Shown: positions 28,376 through 38,374, counted from the first letter of the stretch. The stretch is 64,000 bases of DNA from Clostridium oryzae (GCF_002029235.1 NZ_MZGV01000021.1:1-64000); one strand, 5' to 3'. Numbers and translations: made by a program. The notes: generated by a model from the letters alone, not told the origin.

Positions 28376-29155
28376 TTAGATGTAGTGTTTCTCCTTAAGC
28401 TTACCAATTACATATGATACCGCTTCATCTGCAGGCTTATTAACAATTTCACCGGCACCCTTAAGTTCTTTAGTCATTGACTTCTTAACCTTTGTAGGTG
28501 AGCCTTTTAATCCAAGCTTTGCTGGATCAACATCTATATCAGCAGCAGTCCACATCTTTATTTCCTTATTTGCAGATGCAAATATATCTTTTGCATTCAT
28601 ATATCTTGGAGTGTTAAGTTCTTTTATAGCTGTAAGAAGTACTGGAGTATTAACTTCAACTATTTCATAACCATCCTCTAAAGCTTTATTTATTATAAGC
28701 TTATTTCCTTCAACTTTAACTTCTTGAACATAAGTTACCTGTGGTATTCCAAGATGCTCAGCGATTTCTGGTCCAACCTGTGCTGTATCTCCATCTATTG
28801 CCTGTCTTCCAGCAAATATTATATCATAGTCAAGTTTTTTCAAAGCTCCTGCTATTGTATTTGAAGTAGCTAGTGTATCAGCTCCACCAAATGCTCTATC
28901 TGTTATAAGTATAGCTTCATCTGCTCCCATTGAAAGAGCTTCTCTAAGTGCATTCTTAGCCTGAGGAGGTCCCATGCTTATAACTGTAACAGTTGCTCCA
29001 TTATTATCTTTTATTTTTAATGCTTCCTCTAAAGCATTCTTATCTTCAGGATTGATTATCGAAGGTACTCCTTCTCTTATCAAAGTTCCTGTCTTAGGAT
29101 CTATCTTAACAGCTGTAGTGTCTGGTACTTGTTTTAAACATACTACTATATTCAT
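28376..29155 (-). CDS. etfB: Electron transfer flavoprotein beta subunit
   Basis: 259 residues. N-terminal MNIVVCLKQVPDTTAVKID and the central FAGRQAIDGDTAQVGPEIAE signature are typical of EtfB, with AMP/FAD site residues of the bifurcating type. It lies 20 bp after bcd. Partner of EtfA in the Bcd/Etf complex. The next gene, etfA, is separated by inserted hairpin elements. Confidence 0.97.
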   Translation of the reverse strand: MNIVVCLKQVPDTTAVKIDPKTGTLIREGVPSIINPEDKNALEEALKIKDNNGATVTVISMGPPQAKNALREALSMGADEAILITDRAFGGADTLATSNTIAGALKKLDYDIIFAGRQAIDGDTAQVGPEIAEHLGIPQVTYVQEVKVEGNKLIINKALEDGYEIVEVNTPVLLTAIKELNTPRYMNAKDIFASANKEIKMWTAADIDVDPAKLGLKGSPTKVKKSMTKELKGAGEIVNKPADEAVSYVIGKLKEKHYI

Positions 29156-29175
29156 TCTTATTCCTCCTGCATTAA

Positions 29176-30315
29176 TTATTTCAATATATGACCGCCGATA
29201 ACCATCTGCTGAACCTGTGAAGTTCCTTCGTAGATCTCTGTTATCTTAGCATCTCTCATCATTCTCTCAACTGGATATTCCTTAGTGTAACCATATCCAC
29301 CAAATAACTGAACTGCTTTAGTTGTAACTTCCATAGCTACATTTGCTGCATGTAGTTTTGCTCTAGCCGCATCAACTGTATAAGGAAGTCCATTTTGTTT
29401 ATTCCAAGCAGCTTTATATACTAAATATCTAGCAGATTCAATTGCAACTTCCATATCTGCTACCATCCATTGAAGTCCCTGGAATTTTGATAATGATCTG
29501 CCAAACTGCTTTCTTTCTTTTAAATAAGCAACTGCTTCGTTAAATGCTCCTTCTGCTATACCAAGAGCTTGAGCTGCTATACCAATTCTTCCTCCATCAA
29601 GAGTTTTCATTGCTATACCAAAGCCTTTGCCTTCTTGTCCAAGTAAGTTTTCTTTTGGAACTATGCAGTTTTCCATAACAAGCTCTGCAGTCGAAGATGC
29701 TCTAATACCCATCTTGTTTTCAATTTTACCAATGGAGAATCCTGGGAAGCTCTTCTCAACTATGAAACCTGATATTCCTTTTGTTCCTTTGCTTCTATCA
29801 GTCATTGCAAATATTATGAAAGTATCTGCTACTCCACCATTAGTGATGAATATTTTTGATCCGTTTAATACATAATGATCACCATCAAGAACTGCTACAG
29901 TCTGCTGTCCAGCTGCATCTGTTCCAGCACCAGGCTCTGTTAATCCAAAAGCACCTAACACTTCACCTTTTGCAAGTGGTGGCAAATATTTTTCTTTTTG
30001 TGCTGGTGTACCAAATTCATTTATTACTGATGCGCAAAGTGAAACATGAGCTGAAAGTATAACTCCAGTAGTTGCACATGCCTTTGAAAGCTCTTCTACT
30101 GCAAGGATGTATGATAGATAATCTCCATTTGCTCCACCAAATTCACTTTTGAAAGGAATACCGAAGAAACCGTATTTAGCCATTTTCTTTACGTTTTCCA
30201 TAGGAAATTCTTCTGTCTCATCAATCTCAGCTGCTATAGGTTTAACTTCATTTTCTGCAAATTCTTTAACCATCTGTCTAACTAATTCTTGTTCTCTTGT
30301 TAATGCGAAATCCAT
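29176..30315 (-). CDS. bcd: Butyryl-CoA dehydrogenase
   Basis: 379 residues, normal length. Acyl-CoA dehydrogenase fold: FAD-binding FGLTEPGAGTDAAG and FITNGG, arginine motif RKQFGRSLSKFQGLQWM, and the catalytic Glu in ITEIYEGTSQVQ. Reduces crotonyl-CoA to butyryl-CoA, with EtfAB. About 50 bp after crt and 20 bp before etfB. The context (crt, etf, hbd) makes it specific for C4 substrates. Confidence 0.97.
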   Translation of the reverse strand: MDFALTREQELVRQMVKEFAENEVKPIAAEIDETEEFPMENVKKMAKYGFFGIPFKSEFGGANGDYLSYILAVEELSKACATTGVILSAHVSLCASVINEFGTPAQKEKYLPPLAKGEVLGAFGLTEPGAGTDAAGQQTVAVLDGDHYVLNGSKIFITNGGVADTFIIFAMTDRSKGTKGISGFIVEKSFPGFSIGKIENKMGIRASSTAELVMENCIVPKENLLGQEGKGFGIAMKTLDGGRIGIAAQALGIAEGAFNEAVAYLKERKQFGRSLSKFQGLQWMVADMEVAIESARYLVYKAAWNKQNGLPYTVDAARAKLHAANVAMEVTTKAVQLFGGYGYTKEYPVERMMRDAKITEIYEGTSQVQQMVIGGHILK

Positions 30316-30365
30316 TTATCCTTTACCTCCTCATATTCTAATAAATATGGACTTATATATAATTA

Positions 30366-31148
30366 TTATTTATTTTTAAAGCTTTTATCCCTTTTTTCTA
30401 CAAATGCAGTCATTCCTTCAGTCTGATCCTCAGTAGAGAAACATTCTCCGAAAGCTTCTGCTTCATACATAACTGCAGTATCAATATCACATTGAATTCC
30501 TCTGTTTATAGCTACCTTACTTAGTTTAACTGCTATAGGAGCATTTGCTGCTATAGCAGTTGCCATAGCTTTAGCTTCTTCCATCAATTTTTCAGGTTCT
30601 ACCACTTTATTTACTAATCCTACCCTTAAAGCTTCATCAGCTTTTACGATTTTACATGTATATATTAATTCCTTTGCAACTCCAGTTCCAACAAGCCTTG
30701 CAAGTCTTTGAGTTCCACCAAAGCCAGGTGTAATTCCAAGTCCAGTTTCTGGCTGGCCAAACTTAGCCTTTTCAGATGCTATTCTTATATCACAGGATAG
30801 AGAAAGCTCACAGCCTCCCCCTAATGCAAAGCCGTTTACTGCTGCAATTACTGGCTTTTCTAGGTTCTCAAGTCTTCTAAAAACTTTATTACCAAGGGAA
30901 GAAAATTTTCTTGCTTCAATAGTACTTAAATCCTTCATTTCAGTTATATCAGCCCCGGCAACAAATGCTTTTTCGCCTGAACCAGTTACTATTACAGCAT
31001 AGATGTCATCATCTTTCTCAAGTTCATCGATTACTACATCAAGATCCTTAAGTGTTGCTGAATTTAATGCATTTAAAGCTTTTGGTCTGTTAATTGTTAC
31101 GATTGCTACTTTTCCCTCTTTTTCAAGGATAACATTGTTCAATTCCAT
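30366..31148 (-). CDS. crt: 3-hydroxybutyryl-CoA dehydratase (crotonase)
   Basis: 260 residues. Dehydrates 3-hydroxybutyryl-CoA to crotonyl-CoA. The enoyl-CoA hydratase fold shows AFVAGADITEM and NGFALGGGCELSLSCD (oxyanion hole and first catalytic Glu), and PETGLGITPGFGGTQRLAR with the second Glu. GAAGGAGG precedes ATG. First gene of the operon; a Rex operator overlaps its promoter. rex itself is encoded just upstream. Confidence 0.97.
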   Translation of the reverse strand: MELNNVILEKEGKVAIVTINRPKALNALNSATLKDLDVVIDELEKDDDIYAVIVTGSGEKAFVAGADITEMKDLSTIEARKFSSLGNKVFRRLENLEKPVIAAVNGFALGGGCELSLSCDIRIASEKAKFGQPETGLGITPGFGGTQRLARLVGTGVAKELIYTCKIVKADEALRVGLVNKVVEPEKLMEEAKAMATAIAANAPIAVKLSKVAINRGIQCDIDTAVMYEAEAFGECFSTEDQTEGMTAFVEKRDKSFKNK

Positions 31149-31179
31149 TAAATGATCCTCCTTCGATCTATTTAAGCAC

Positions 31180-31197
31180 TTGTTAATTATATAACAA
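31180..31197 (-). promoter_or_regulatory. Rex operator overlapping the crt -10 box
   Basis: TTGTTAATTATATAACAA matches the clostridial Rex consensus TTGTTAAnnnnTTAACAA with one mismatch. On the minus strand, TATAAT (31191-31186) lies inside it, so bound Rex would block RNA polymerase. Rex leaves DNA at high NADH, switching on the butyrate operon. Confidence 0.85.
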
Positions 31198-31290
31198 TCA
31201 AATTTAAAAATAATTGAAGCTAAAACGCTCCAATTACATTATATACATTTGGAATATGTATTTCAATATATACCAGTATTATATTTTATT

Positions 31291-31947
31291 TTATTTTTCA
31301 CTTTTTTGCTGATCTTTTTCTTTTTCATTGATTAAATATGATAATGTCATTAAGCTTTCGCTCAAATGTACATTTTCTGTCACAACATCCTCTGGAACAT
31401 TTAAATCAACTGGTGCAAAATTCCATATCCCTTTTATCCCATTATTGACTAATATATCACATACTTTTTGTGCATTTATCCTAGGTACACATATTATCCC
31501 AATATCTACATGATTAGTCTTTACGTAAGAAGACAGCTCATCGATGTCTCTTATTTCAACATCCCTTATCTTCATGCCAGTAAGTTTTGGGTTTATATCA
31601 AAAATGCCCTGAAGACTAAATCCTACCTTTTCAAATCTTGTATAATTTGCTATAGCCTGGCCGATATTACCCGCACCGACTATTATAGTTTTATACTCTC
31701 TAGTTAATCCTAAAATATTTCCTATAGCCGTATATAGATCACGTACATTATATCCATATCCTTGCTGTCCAAAATCTCCAAAGCAATTTAAATCCTGCCT
31801 TATCTGAGAAGCAGTAAAACCTATCTTTTCACTTAAATCTTTCGAAGATATCCTATCTATATCATTATTCAGCATCTCTTGTAAATACCTATGGTACTTT
31901 GGGAGTCTCTTTATAACTGCCATTGATATATTTTTCTTTTTATCCAT
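31291..31947 (-). CDS. rex: Redox-sensing transcriptional repressor Rex
   Basis: 218 residues. The N-terminal winged helix (KRLPKYHRYLQEMLN, then SSKDLSEKIGFTASQIRQDL) is followed by the NAD-binding Rossmann domain with VGAGNIGQAI and a C-terminal swapped helix. Start is ATG 31947, 3 nt after AGAGGTGG; the open frame upstream has no ribosome site. It senses NADH/NAD+ and represses fermentation genes. It lies upstream of crt, with its target operator in the gap. Confidence 0.96.
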   Translation of the reverse strand: MDKKKNISMAVIKRLPKYHRYLQEMLNNDIDRISSKDLSEKIGFTASQIRQDLNCFGDFGQQGYGYNVRDLYTAIGNILGLTREYKTIIVGAGNIGQAIANYTRFEKVGFSLQGIFDINPKLTGMKIRDVEIRDIDELSSYVKTNHVDIGIICVPRINAQKVCDILVNNGIKGIWNFAPVDLNVPEDVVTENVHLSESLMTLSYLINEKEKDQQKSEK

Positions 31948-32177
31948 GTTCCACCTCTTTATATTCCAATAAGTCATACAGATAAACAATATGTAATCCA
32001 GCTCTTATTATTAGCAATATGAATGCATCTTAATAAATGATATTAAACAATAACAATAATGTCAACTTATTTACAACGTATTTTAAATATATTACATAGT
32101 ATTTGCCTGTAATACATTTAATATGTTACTATTTAATATATGCTATTAGATATATTATCAAAACGGAGGAATATAAA

Positions 32178-34094
32178 TTGATAGTTTTAAGCTGTAAAAA
32201 CATACAGAAAAGCTTTGGTATAGATGTAGTTTTAGAAGATGTTACGTTTAGTTTAAATGAAGGAGATAAAGTAGGGTTGATCGGTCCTAATGGAGCTGGT
32301 AAATCTACTCTCTTTAGGATTCTGACTGGAGAGACGTCTCAAGACAGCGGTGAAATATTTATTGATAAAGGTAAGACCATAGGCTATTTATCACAACACC
32401 TTTCTTTAGATAATGACAGTACAATTTATTCTGAACTTGAGAAAGTATTTAGTGATCTTCTTCGATTGGAAAACAAAATAAAGCTCCTCGAACAAAAAAT
32501 GAATGAGCCTTACGATAGTACAAGGGAAGATCTTCATAACAAAGTTATAAGTGATTATACAACAGCCTGTGATCTTTTTGAGAGCAGAGGCGGATATACT
32601 TATAAAGCTGAGATTAGCAAGGTGTTGCTTGGATTAGGTTTTATTAATGAAGACTTTGATAAAAGCATAAATATCCTTAGTGGTGGACAAAAAACCAGAG
32701 TAGCACTCTGTAAATTGCTGCTTACTAAGCCCTCTGTTATACTTCTGGATGAACCTACTAACCATCTTGATCTCGATGCGATAGAGTGGCTTGAGGATTA
32801 TTTAAAATCATATAAAGGAACTGTACTTGTAATATCACATGATAGATATTTTTTGGACTCTGTCACAAATTATACTTACGAAATGATTCAGGGAAAAATA
32901 AAAGGATATGCTGGAAATTACACCAAATTCATTGATCTTCGAAAAAAAGAGTATGAAGTTGAATTAAAAGCCTATAATCTTCAACAGGCTGAGATAAAGA
33001 GGCAGGAAAAGATTATAGAAAAGTATCGCTCTTTTAACCGTGAAAAAAGCATTAAAGCTGCTGAAAGCCGTGAAAAGGCATTAGAAAAGATTGAAAGACT
33101 GGAAGCTCCTGTTAAAGAAGGTCCTCCTACTAGAATAAGTTTTAAAAGTTCTATTCAAAGCGGTAATGATGTACTCCATATAGATAAGTTGTCAAAAGGC
33201 TTTGATGAAAGAGTCCTGTTTCATGATATATCTTTTGATTTAAAAAGGACGGATAAGGTTGCCTTGATAGGCCAAAATGGTATAGGAAAAACGACACTAT
33301 TCAAAATTATCTTAGAAAAAATAAGACCTGATACGGGTGTAGTAAGTATAGGCCGAAATGTAAACATAGGATATTATGATCAGGAACAATCTGATTTGAA
33401 TATGGATAAAACAGTAATTGATGAAGTATGGGATGACTTTCCTGAAATGACTACTACAGAGGTAAGAAATGCCTTAGCTGCTTTCTTATTTATTGGTGAT
33501 GATGTATTTAAGCAGGTATCTAATCTAAGTGGTGGTGAAAGATGCAGAATAAATCTTTTAAAGCTGATGCTTTACAAGAATAATTTTCTTCTTCTAGATG
33601 AGCCTACAAATCACTTAGATATAGCTTCAAGAGAAGCTTTAGAGGATGCCATACTTGATTATGACGGCACTTTACTCGTAATATCCCATGACAGATATTT
33701 TCTAAACAAGATAGCTACTAAAATATTTGAACTAGAGCCTGCATGCATAAAAGAATATCTAGGCAATTACAGCTACTATATTGAAAAGAAGAAAAATCCC
33801 AACAGATTTGACATAATAGACTCCTCGGGGAATGGAGTCACTAAAACTAAGCAGCAGGAAGAAAAAAGGAAAAAACGTGAACAGGAAAAGAAACTCCGTG
33901 AAGAAAAAAAACGAGTTAAGGATATAGAAGAAGCCATAGCTAAAAACGAAGAGGAATTAAAAAAACTGAATGAAGCTCTTTGCCTTGAGGAAGTCTATTC
34001 TAACCCGGAAAAAAGTCAAGAAGTAAACAAACAAATTCAACAACTGCAAGAAGCAATTGATGGATTATATGAAGAATGGGAAGAACTAATGTAG
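32178..34094 (+). CDS. ABC-F family ATPase (YdiF/Uup-like), ribosome-associated
   Basis: 638 residues and no membrane segment. Two ABC domains: Walker A GPNGAGKST and GQNGIGKTT, signatures LSGGQKTRVAL and LSGGERCRINL, and LLDEPTNHLD twice. The linker between them (about 245-310) is rich in Lys/Glu, as in the P-site tRNA interaction motif. The C-terminal tail (about 545-638) is a charged coiled coil. Start is TTG 32178 after GGAGGA, rather than an in-frame ATG 75 bp upstream. Probable translation factor; antibiotic protection cannot be judged. Its terminator overlaps the stop codon. Confidence 0.9.
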   Translation: MIVLSCKNIQKSFGIDVVLEDVTFSLNEGDKVGLIGPNGAGKSTLFRILTGETSQDSGEIFIDKGKTIGYLSQHLSLDNDSTIYSELEKVFSDLLRLENKIKLLEQKMNEPYDSTREDLHNKVISDYTTACDLFESRGGYTYKAEISKVLLGLGFINEDFDKSINILSGGQKTRVALCKLLLTKPSVILLDEPTNHLDLDAIEWLEDYLKSYKGTVLVISHDRYFLDSVTNYTYEMIQGKIKGYAGNYTKFIDLRKKEYEVELKAYNLQQAEIKRQEKIIEKYRSFNREKSIKAAESREKALEKIERLEAPVKEGPPTRISFKSSIQSGNDVLHIDKLSKGFDERVLFHDISFDLKRTDKVALIGQNGIGKTTLFKIILEKIRPDTGVVSIGRNVNIGYYDQEQSDLNMDKTVIDEVWDDFPEMTTTEVRNALAAFLFIGDDVFKQVSNLSGGERCRINLLKLMLYKNNFLLLDEPTNHLDIASREALEDAILDYDGTLLVISHDRYFLNKIATKIFELEPACIKEYLGNYSYYIEKKKNPNRFDIIDSSGNGVTKTKQQEEKRKKREQEKKLREEKKRVKDIEEAIAKNEEELKKLNEALCLEEVYSNPEKSQEVNKQIQQLQEAIDGLYEEWEELM

Positions 34095-34106
34095 TTCTTC
34101 CCATTC
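34074..34106 (+). terminator. Bidirectional terminator overlapping the ABC-F stop codon
   Basis: GAATGGGAAGAACTA (34074-34088) pairs with TAGTTCTTCCCATTC (34092-34106), 15 bp with a 3-nt loop; the stop codon TAG is in the 3' arm. It also lies about 30 bp after the end of the converging htrA gene. Confidence 0.8.
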
Positions 34107-34137
34107 TTATGCTATTGATTTCTAATATATTGATTCA

Positions 34138-35568
34138 CTATTTTGCAACAAGACCTAAAGTAAGGTTTAGTTTCTTACCATCTCTGCTTATCTCAATTGA
34201 AACTTTATCTCCTGCCTTATGCTTTGCTTTTAACTCATTGATTTCACTTACACTACTTACAGCCTTACCATCAAATTTAAGTATTATATCACCTGTTCTT
34301 AATCCTGCTTTTTCTGCCGGACTAAAGTCTTCTACTGTCTGAACATATACTCCTTTTGGATAATTATATTGAGCAAATTGTTGTTTATTGTAGTCGTATG
34401 CTGATATTCCCATAAGAAGTATAGGTTTTGAAAGATTTTTAATCTTACTCTTTACAGTATTTATTGGTATTGCAAATCCCATTCCTTCTACTGTAGTATC
34501 ACTGCTTTGATTGTTTATCTTCGCAGTATTTATTCCAATTACCTGTCCTTTTGAATTTAATAATGGTCCGCCACTGTTTCCGCTGTTGATTGCTGTATCT
34601 GTCTGTATATATTTTAGCTTATTGCTGCTATCTATTGTTCTGTTAACTGCACTTACAATACCACTAGTGACTGTTCCAAGGAACTCTTTACCAAGCGGGT
34701 TTCCTATAGCTACTGTAGTTTCTCCTACCTGAAGTGAATCAGAATCACCAAGTTCCACTACACCAGGCATCTTTACATTATCTGTTATCTTTACAATAGC
34801 CACATCGTAAGCTTGATCCCAATTTACTACTTTAGCTGACACTTCTTTTCCAGTATATAGAATTACTTTTACAGATTGAGCATCTTTTACAACATGATAA
34901 TTAGTTAACACATAACCTTGTTCATTTATTATCATTCCAGATCCTATACCATCAACTTCATTTTGCCCTCCCCAAAAGTCATCAGTGCTCGTTATACTCT
35001 TAGTTGATACACCTACTACTGCTGGTCCGACTTTCTTAGCTATCTGAGTTACTGAAAGTCCGCTGCTTTTGGTTTCAGTGGATGTGTTATCCACATTATA
35101 ACTTGCTGCACTCTGAGAGTTACCGTTTTTGGAAGTATTGGTAGACGCTGCAACACTCTTATATAAAGGAGTATTTTTAAATGCTGATGAATTTGGCAAT
35201 AAATACAGAGTTGAAGCTAAAACAGCACCCCCCCCTATAGTTGCAGAAAAAACACCAACTAGCACATAAGAAAGTACTCTGCTTAATCCCTTCCTTTTTC
35301 TCTTCTTTTGAGTATTAGTCATATCTTCATTGTCTCCGGAATATCTAGATATAATAGGCATAGTCCTCTCCTCCTTCGAATCATAATTTTGTGAATTAAA
35401 TTCGTATGATGAATAGCTGTCTTTGTCATCTTGTACCGGAATTTCCTGTGTCGAATCATTGCTCTCTTTATCTTGGTACATATAAAAATTATCTCCTGCA
35501 GTTCCGTTGCTAGTATAATCATTTTCATTTTTATCATTATTTAAATCTCTATTTTCGAAATCACTCAT
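34138..35568 (-). CDS. htrA: HtrA/DegP-like membrane-anchored serine protease
   Basis: 476 residues. An acidic, Asn-rich cytoplasmic region (1-90) precedes one membrane helix (about 95-122). The trypsin-like domain has the triad His in TNYHVV (about 223), Asp in YDVAIVKI (about 254) and Ser in NSGNSGGPLLN (about 332). A single PDZ domain follows (about 385-470; SPAEKAGLRTGDIILKFDG). Extracytoplasmic quality-control protease, usually envelope-stress induced. GGAGG precedes ATG. Stands alone, between ABC-F and the his operon. Confidence 0.94.
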   Translation of the reverse strand: MSDFENRDLNNDKNENDYTSNGTAGDNFYMYQDKESNDSTQEIPVQDDKDSYSSYEFNSQNYDSKEERTMPIISRYSGDNEDMTNTQKKRKRKGLSRVLSYVLVGVFSATIGGGAVLASTLYLLPNSSAFKNTPLYKSVAASTNTSKNGNSQSAASYNVDNTSTETKSSGLSVTQIAKKVGPAVVGVSTKSITSTDDFWGGQNEVDGIGSGMIINEQGYVLTNYHVVKDAQSVKVILYTGKEVSAKVVNWDQAYDVAIVKITDNVKMPGVVELGDSDSLQVGETTVAIGNPLGKEFLGTVTSGIVSAVNRTIDSSNKLKYIQTDTAINSGNSGGPLLNSKGQVIGINTAKINNQSSDTTVEGMGFAIPINTVKSKIKNLSKPILLMGISAYDYNKQQFAQYNYPKGVYVQTVEDFSPAEKAGLRTGDIILKFDGKAVSSVSEINELKAKHKAGDKVSIEISRDGKKLNLTLGLVAK

Positions 35569-35745
35569 ATTAAGCTTACCTCCATGTAATTTTTTATTCC
35601 GTAATCACTCTATGGTTATATAATAAAGTTACTATGTGACAATTTGGTGTCATGTCTGTTACTAATTTTTAAAATGTTAACAATTAAATTTATTCTTTCG
35701 TTCCTCATTGTCTATTTCTAATTCTACTTGTCTATAAACCAAAAA

Positions 35746-35796
35746 GGAATTCAGCACAGCTGAATTCCTACCTTCACTTTTCTCTTTACTCTTTCC
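35746..35796 (-). terminator. Terminator of the his operon; hairpin/pyrimidine-tract unit, copy 3
   Basis: GGAATTCAGC (35746-35755) pairs perfectly with GCTGAATTCC (35759-35768), followed on the minus strand by TTTTTGG. Between hisE and the stem lies a purine-rich tract (plus strand CTTCACTTTTCTCTTTACTC). Same layout as the units at 23453 and 41161. Confidence 0.8.
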
Positions 35797-35802
35797 TATT
35801 AA

Positions 35803-36120
35803 TTAATCTCTTCTCGAAGGCTTCTTGTTTCCAATCTTCTGCCTTCTTTTTTCAAGCTCTGCTTCTATATCTTCAAGTTTTATGCCTTTCTCCACCATAA
35901 GCACCATAATATGATATGCAAGGTCACATATCTCATAAACTGTTTCACTATTATCCGAATTTTTAGCTGCTATTATTACTTCTGTACTTTCCTCTCCAAC
36001 CTTCTTTAAAATCTTGTCCAAGCCTTTTGTAAAAAGGTAGTTAGTATAAGAATCCTCTACAGGATTTTCCCTTCTATCTGCAATTACTTCATATAATTCC
36101 TCTAATAATTCGCTTTTCAT
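35803..36120 (-). CDS. hisE: Phosphoribosyl-ATP pyrophosphohydrolase
   Basis: 105 residues, all-alpha MazG-like fold with [15 protein letters not shown] and [13 protein letters not shown], the metal-binding acidic motifs of HisE. Second step of histidine synthesis. Start is ATG 36120, 6 nt after GGAGG. Separate from HisI (fused in enterobacteria). Last gene of the his operon, followed by a terminator. Confidence 0.95.
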   Translation of the reverse strand: MKSELLEELYEVIADRRENPVEDSYTNYLFTKGLDKILKKVGEESTEVIIAAKNSDNSETVYEICDLAYHIMVLMVEKGIKLEDIEAELEKRRQKIGNKKPSRRD

Positions 36121-36148
36121 TTTTTTCCTCCACAATATCTATAATTTC

Positions 36149-36481
36149 TTACTTAAAACTTCTGTAAAAACAGGTCTTATTACCTGTATGGCAGGCAGCA
36201 CCTATCTGTTCCACAGTAATAAGCAGTGTGTCTCCATCACAATCTACACTTATATCTTTTACATATTGATAATGACCTGATGTCTCACCTTTATTCCAAA
36301 AACTTTTCCTAGACCTGCTCCAAAACCAAGTCTTGCCTGTTTCGACTGTTTTCGTAAGTGATTCTTCATTCATATATGCCAGCATAAGGACCTCTTTTGT
36401 TTCATAATCCTGAACTATAGCAGGCACAAGACCATCACCTTTGTTAAAATCCACAAGCTTTACTATATCTTCTACTCTCAT
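36149..36481 (-). CDS. hisI: Phosphoribosyl-AMP cyclohydrolase
   Basis: 110 residues. Opens the purine ring of PR-AMP (third step). Characteristic [33 protein letters not shown] and the metal-binding DCDGDTLL and GAACHTG. It lies 28 bp before hisE and 25 bp after hisF, same operon. Confidence 0.96.
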   Translation of the reverse strand: MRVEDIVKLVDFNKGDGLVPAIVQDYETKEVLMLAYMNEESLTKTVETGKTWFWSRSRKSFWNKGETSGHYQYVKDISVDCDGDTLLITVEQIGAACHTGNKTCFYRSFK

Positions 36482-36506
36482 ATATTTTCATCCTTCTAAA
36501 GTATTT

Positions 36507-37268
36507 TTAAAGTCTTACCTGAACTTCTCTATTTCTAAGGTATTCCTTTACTTGCTTGATGGTAAGTTCCCTATAATGGAATAATGAGGCTGCTAATGCT
36601 GCATCTGCCCCTGTATCCTGGAATACATCATAGAAATGTTCGAGAGCTCCACAGCCTCCTGAGGCTATCACTGGTATTTTACAGGCTGACGTTACAGCTT
36701 CAGTAAGCTCTATATCATAGCCATTCTTAGTGCCATCAGTGTCCATGCTAGTTAATAGTATTTCTCCTGCACCAAGGCTTTGTACTCTTTCTACCCATTC
36801 AAGCGTATCTATTCCTGTATCTATTCTTCCTCCATTAATAACTATGTTCCAGCCCGAACCATCCTGCCTCTTTCTCGCATCCATGGCTACTACGACGCAT
36901 TGGCTTCCAAAACGATCCGCCGCTCTAGCAACAAGCTCTGGATCACGTATAGCAGCGGAATTTACAGATATCTTATCCGCTCCTGCTCTTAATATATCCT
37001 TAAAATCGTCAAGGGTTCTTATGCCGCCGCCAACAGTAAGAGGTATAAAAACTTTCTCTGCAGTTTTTCTAACCACATCAATCATCGTATTTCTTCCTTC
37101 ATGGGTAGCCGTTATATCAAGAAATACAATTTCATCTGCACCTTCCTTATTATAAAACTCAGCTATCTCTACCGGGTCACCTACATCCTTTAGATTTATA
37201 AAATTTATTCCTTTTACAACTCTTCCCATATTTACATCAAGACAAGGTATAATTCTCTTTGTAAGCAA
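36507..37268 (-). CDS. hisF: Imidazole glycerol phosphate synthase, cyclase subunit
   Basis: 253 residues, (beta/alpha)8 barrel. Catalytic Asp in IIPCLDV at the N-terminus and in [13 protein letters not shown]; phosphate sites in VGGGIR and ASGGCG. Works with HisH to make IGP and AICAR from PRFAR. Start is TTG 37268 ([12 protein letters not shown]), 6 nt after AGAGGTG; the in-frame GTG at 37277 lies in the ribosome site itself. This is clearly HisF and not HisA; no hisA is present in the operon. Confidence 0.95.
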   Translation of the reverse strand: MLTKRIIPCLDVNMGRVVKGINFINLKDVGDPVEIAEFYNKEGADEIVFLDITATHEGRNTMIDVVRKTAEKVFIPLTVGGGIRTLDDFKDILRAGADKISVNSAAIRDPELVARAADRFGSQCVVVAMDARKRQDGSGWNIVINGGRIDTGIDTLEWVERVQSLGAGEILLTSMDTDGTKNGYDIELTEAVTSACKIPVIASGGCGALEHFYDVFQDTGADAALAASLFHYRELTIKQVKEYLRNREVQVRL

Positions 37269-37297
37269 GCTTTTCACCTCTTTTCTAATACAATAAA

Positions 37298-38356
37298 TTA
37301 TGACAGTATTTCTTTAAGTCTTTCTATAACCATTTTCATATCATGATCAGACCCTATTGTTATTCTTAGATAATCTTTTATCCTAGGTTTATTAAAATGT
37401 CTTACGAGCACCGCTTTTTCTTTGAGCTTCATAAACAACTCATTACCACTTACTTTTCTATGTTTTGCAAATATGAAGTTTGTCTTTGAAGGTATTATAT
37501 CAAAATCTAGTTCTTTTAATTGATTTATAACATTTTCTCTTGTATTTATAATCTTTGAAGTGCACTCCTTAAGATACTGCTTATCTAACAGGGCTGCTTC
37601 TCCTGCAGCGGCTGCTAATCTATCTACCGTATATGAATTAAATGAATTCTTAATTCTTTCCAACGCATCAATAAGATGTTTCTGCCCCATAGCTATACCT
37701 ATTCTCATACCAGCAAGACATCTAGATTTGGACATAGTCTGTATCACTAAAAGATTAGGATAATCGTTAACTATTGAAACTGCGCTTTCTCCGCCGAAAT
37801 CTATATACGCTTCATCAATTATTACTACTTTTTCAATGTTACTATCTAAAATTTTCTTAATCTCCTTAATCTCTAGATACCTGCCCGTAGGTGCATTTGG
37901 ATTTGGAATCACCACTCCTCCATTTTCACAGCTATAGTCTTCTGGTGTTATTGAGAAGTCTTCACTTAATGGTATCTGCTTATAATTTATATTGTATAAT
38001 TCACCATAAACAGGATAGAAACTGTAGCTTATATCTGGAAAAATTATAGGATTATCCGGGTTAAAAAAAGCCAGAAAAGAAAATGCCAATACCTCATCAG
38101 AACCATTTCCGACAAAAATCTGATCAGCCTTCAAATTGTAGTACTTTGCAGCAGCTGATTTAAGACGTTGACAATTTGGGTCAGGGTATAATCTTAAATC
38201 ATCGTTAGTGCATTTATTTATAGCTTCAATAACTTTTGGTGACGGTCCATAAGGACTCTCATTTGTATTTAATTTTATATATTTCTTATCCTGAGGCTGT
38301 TCTCCACAAACATAAGGCTCTATTTGATTAGTTATATTACTCCAATACTTGTTCAA
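37298..38356 (-). CDS. hisC: Histidinol-phosphate aminotransferase
   Basis: About 352 residues, fold type I PLP enzyme. NGSDEVL and the [15 protein letters not shown] region are typical; the PLP Lys is in [14 protein letters not shown], and the phosphate-binding Arg in YLRITIGS. Converts imidazole acetol phosphate to histidinol phosphate. Start is probably TTG 38356 (after AAGGAA); the GTG at 38365 is too close to it. It occupies the position between hisH and hisF where hisA is normally found. Confidence 0.92.
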   Translation of the reverse strand: MNKYWSNITNQIEPYVCGEQPQDKKYIKLNTNESPYGPSPKVIEAINKCTNDDLRLYPDPNCQRLKSAAAKYYNLKADQIFVGNGSDEVLAFSFLAFFNPDNPIIFPDISYSFYPVYGELYNINYKQIPLSEDFSITPEDYSCENGGVVIPNPNAPTGRYLEIKEIKKILDSNIEKVVIIDEAYIDFGGESAVSIVNDYPNLLVIQTMSKSRCLAGMRIGIAMGQKHLIDALERIKNSFNSYTVDRLAAAAGEAALLDKQYLKECTSKIINTRENVINQLKELDFDIIPSKTNFIFAKHRKVSGNELFMKLKEKAVLVRHFNKPRIKDYLRITIGSDHDMKMVIERLKEILS

Positions 38357-38374
38357 CTTCCACACTTCCTTTAA

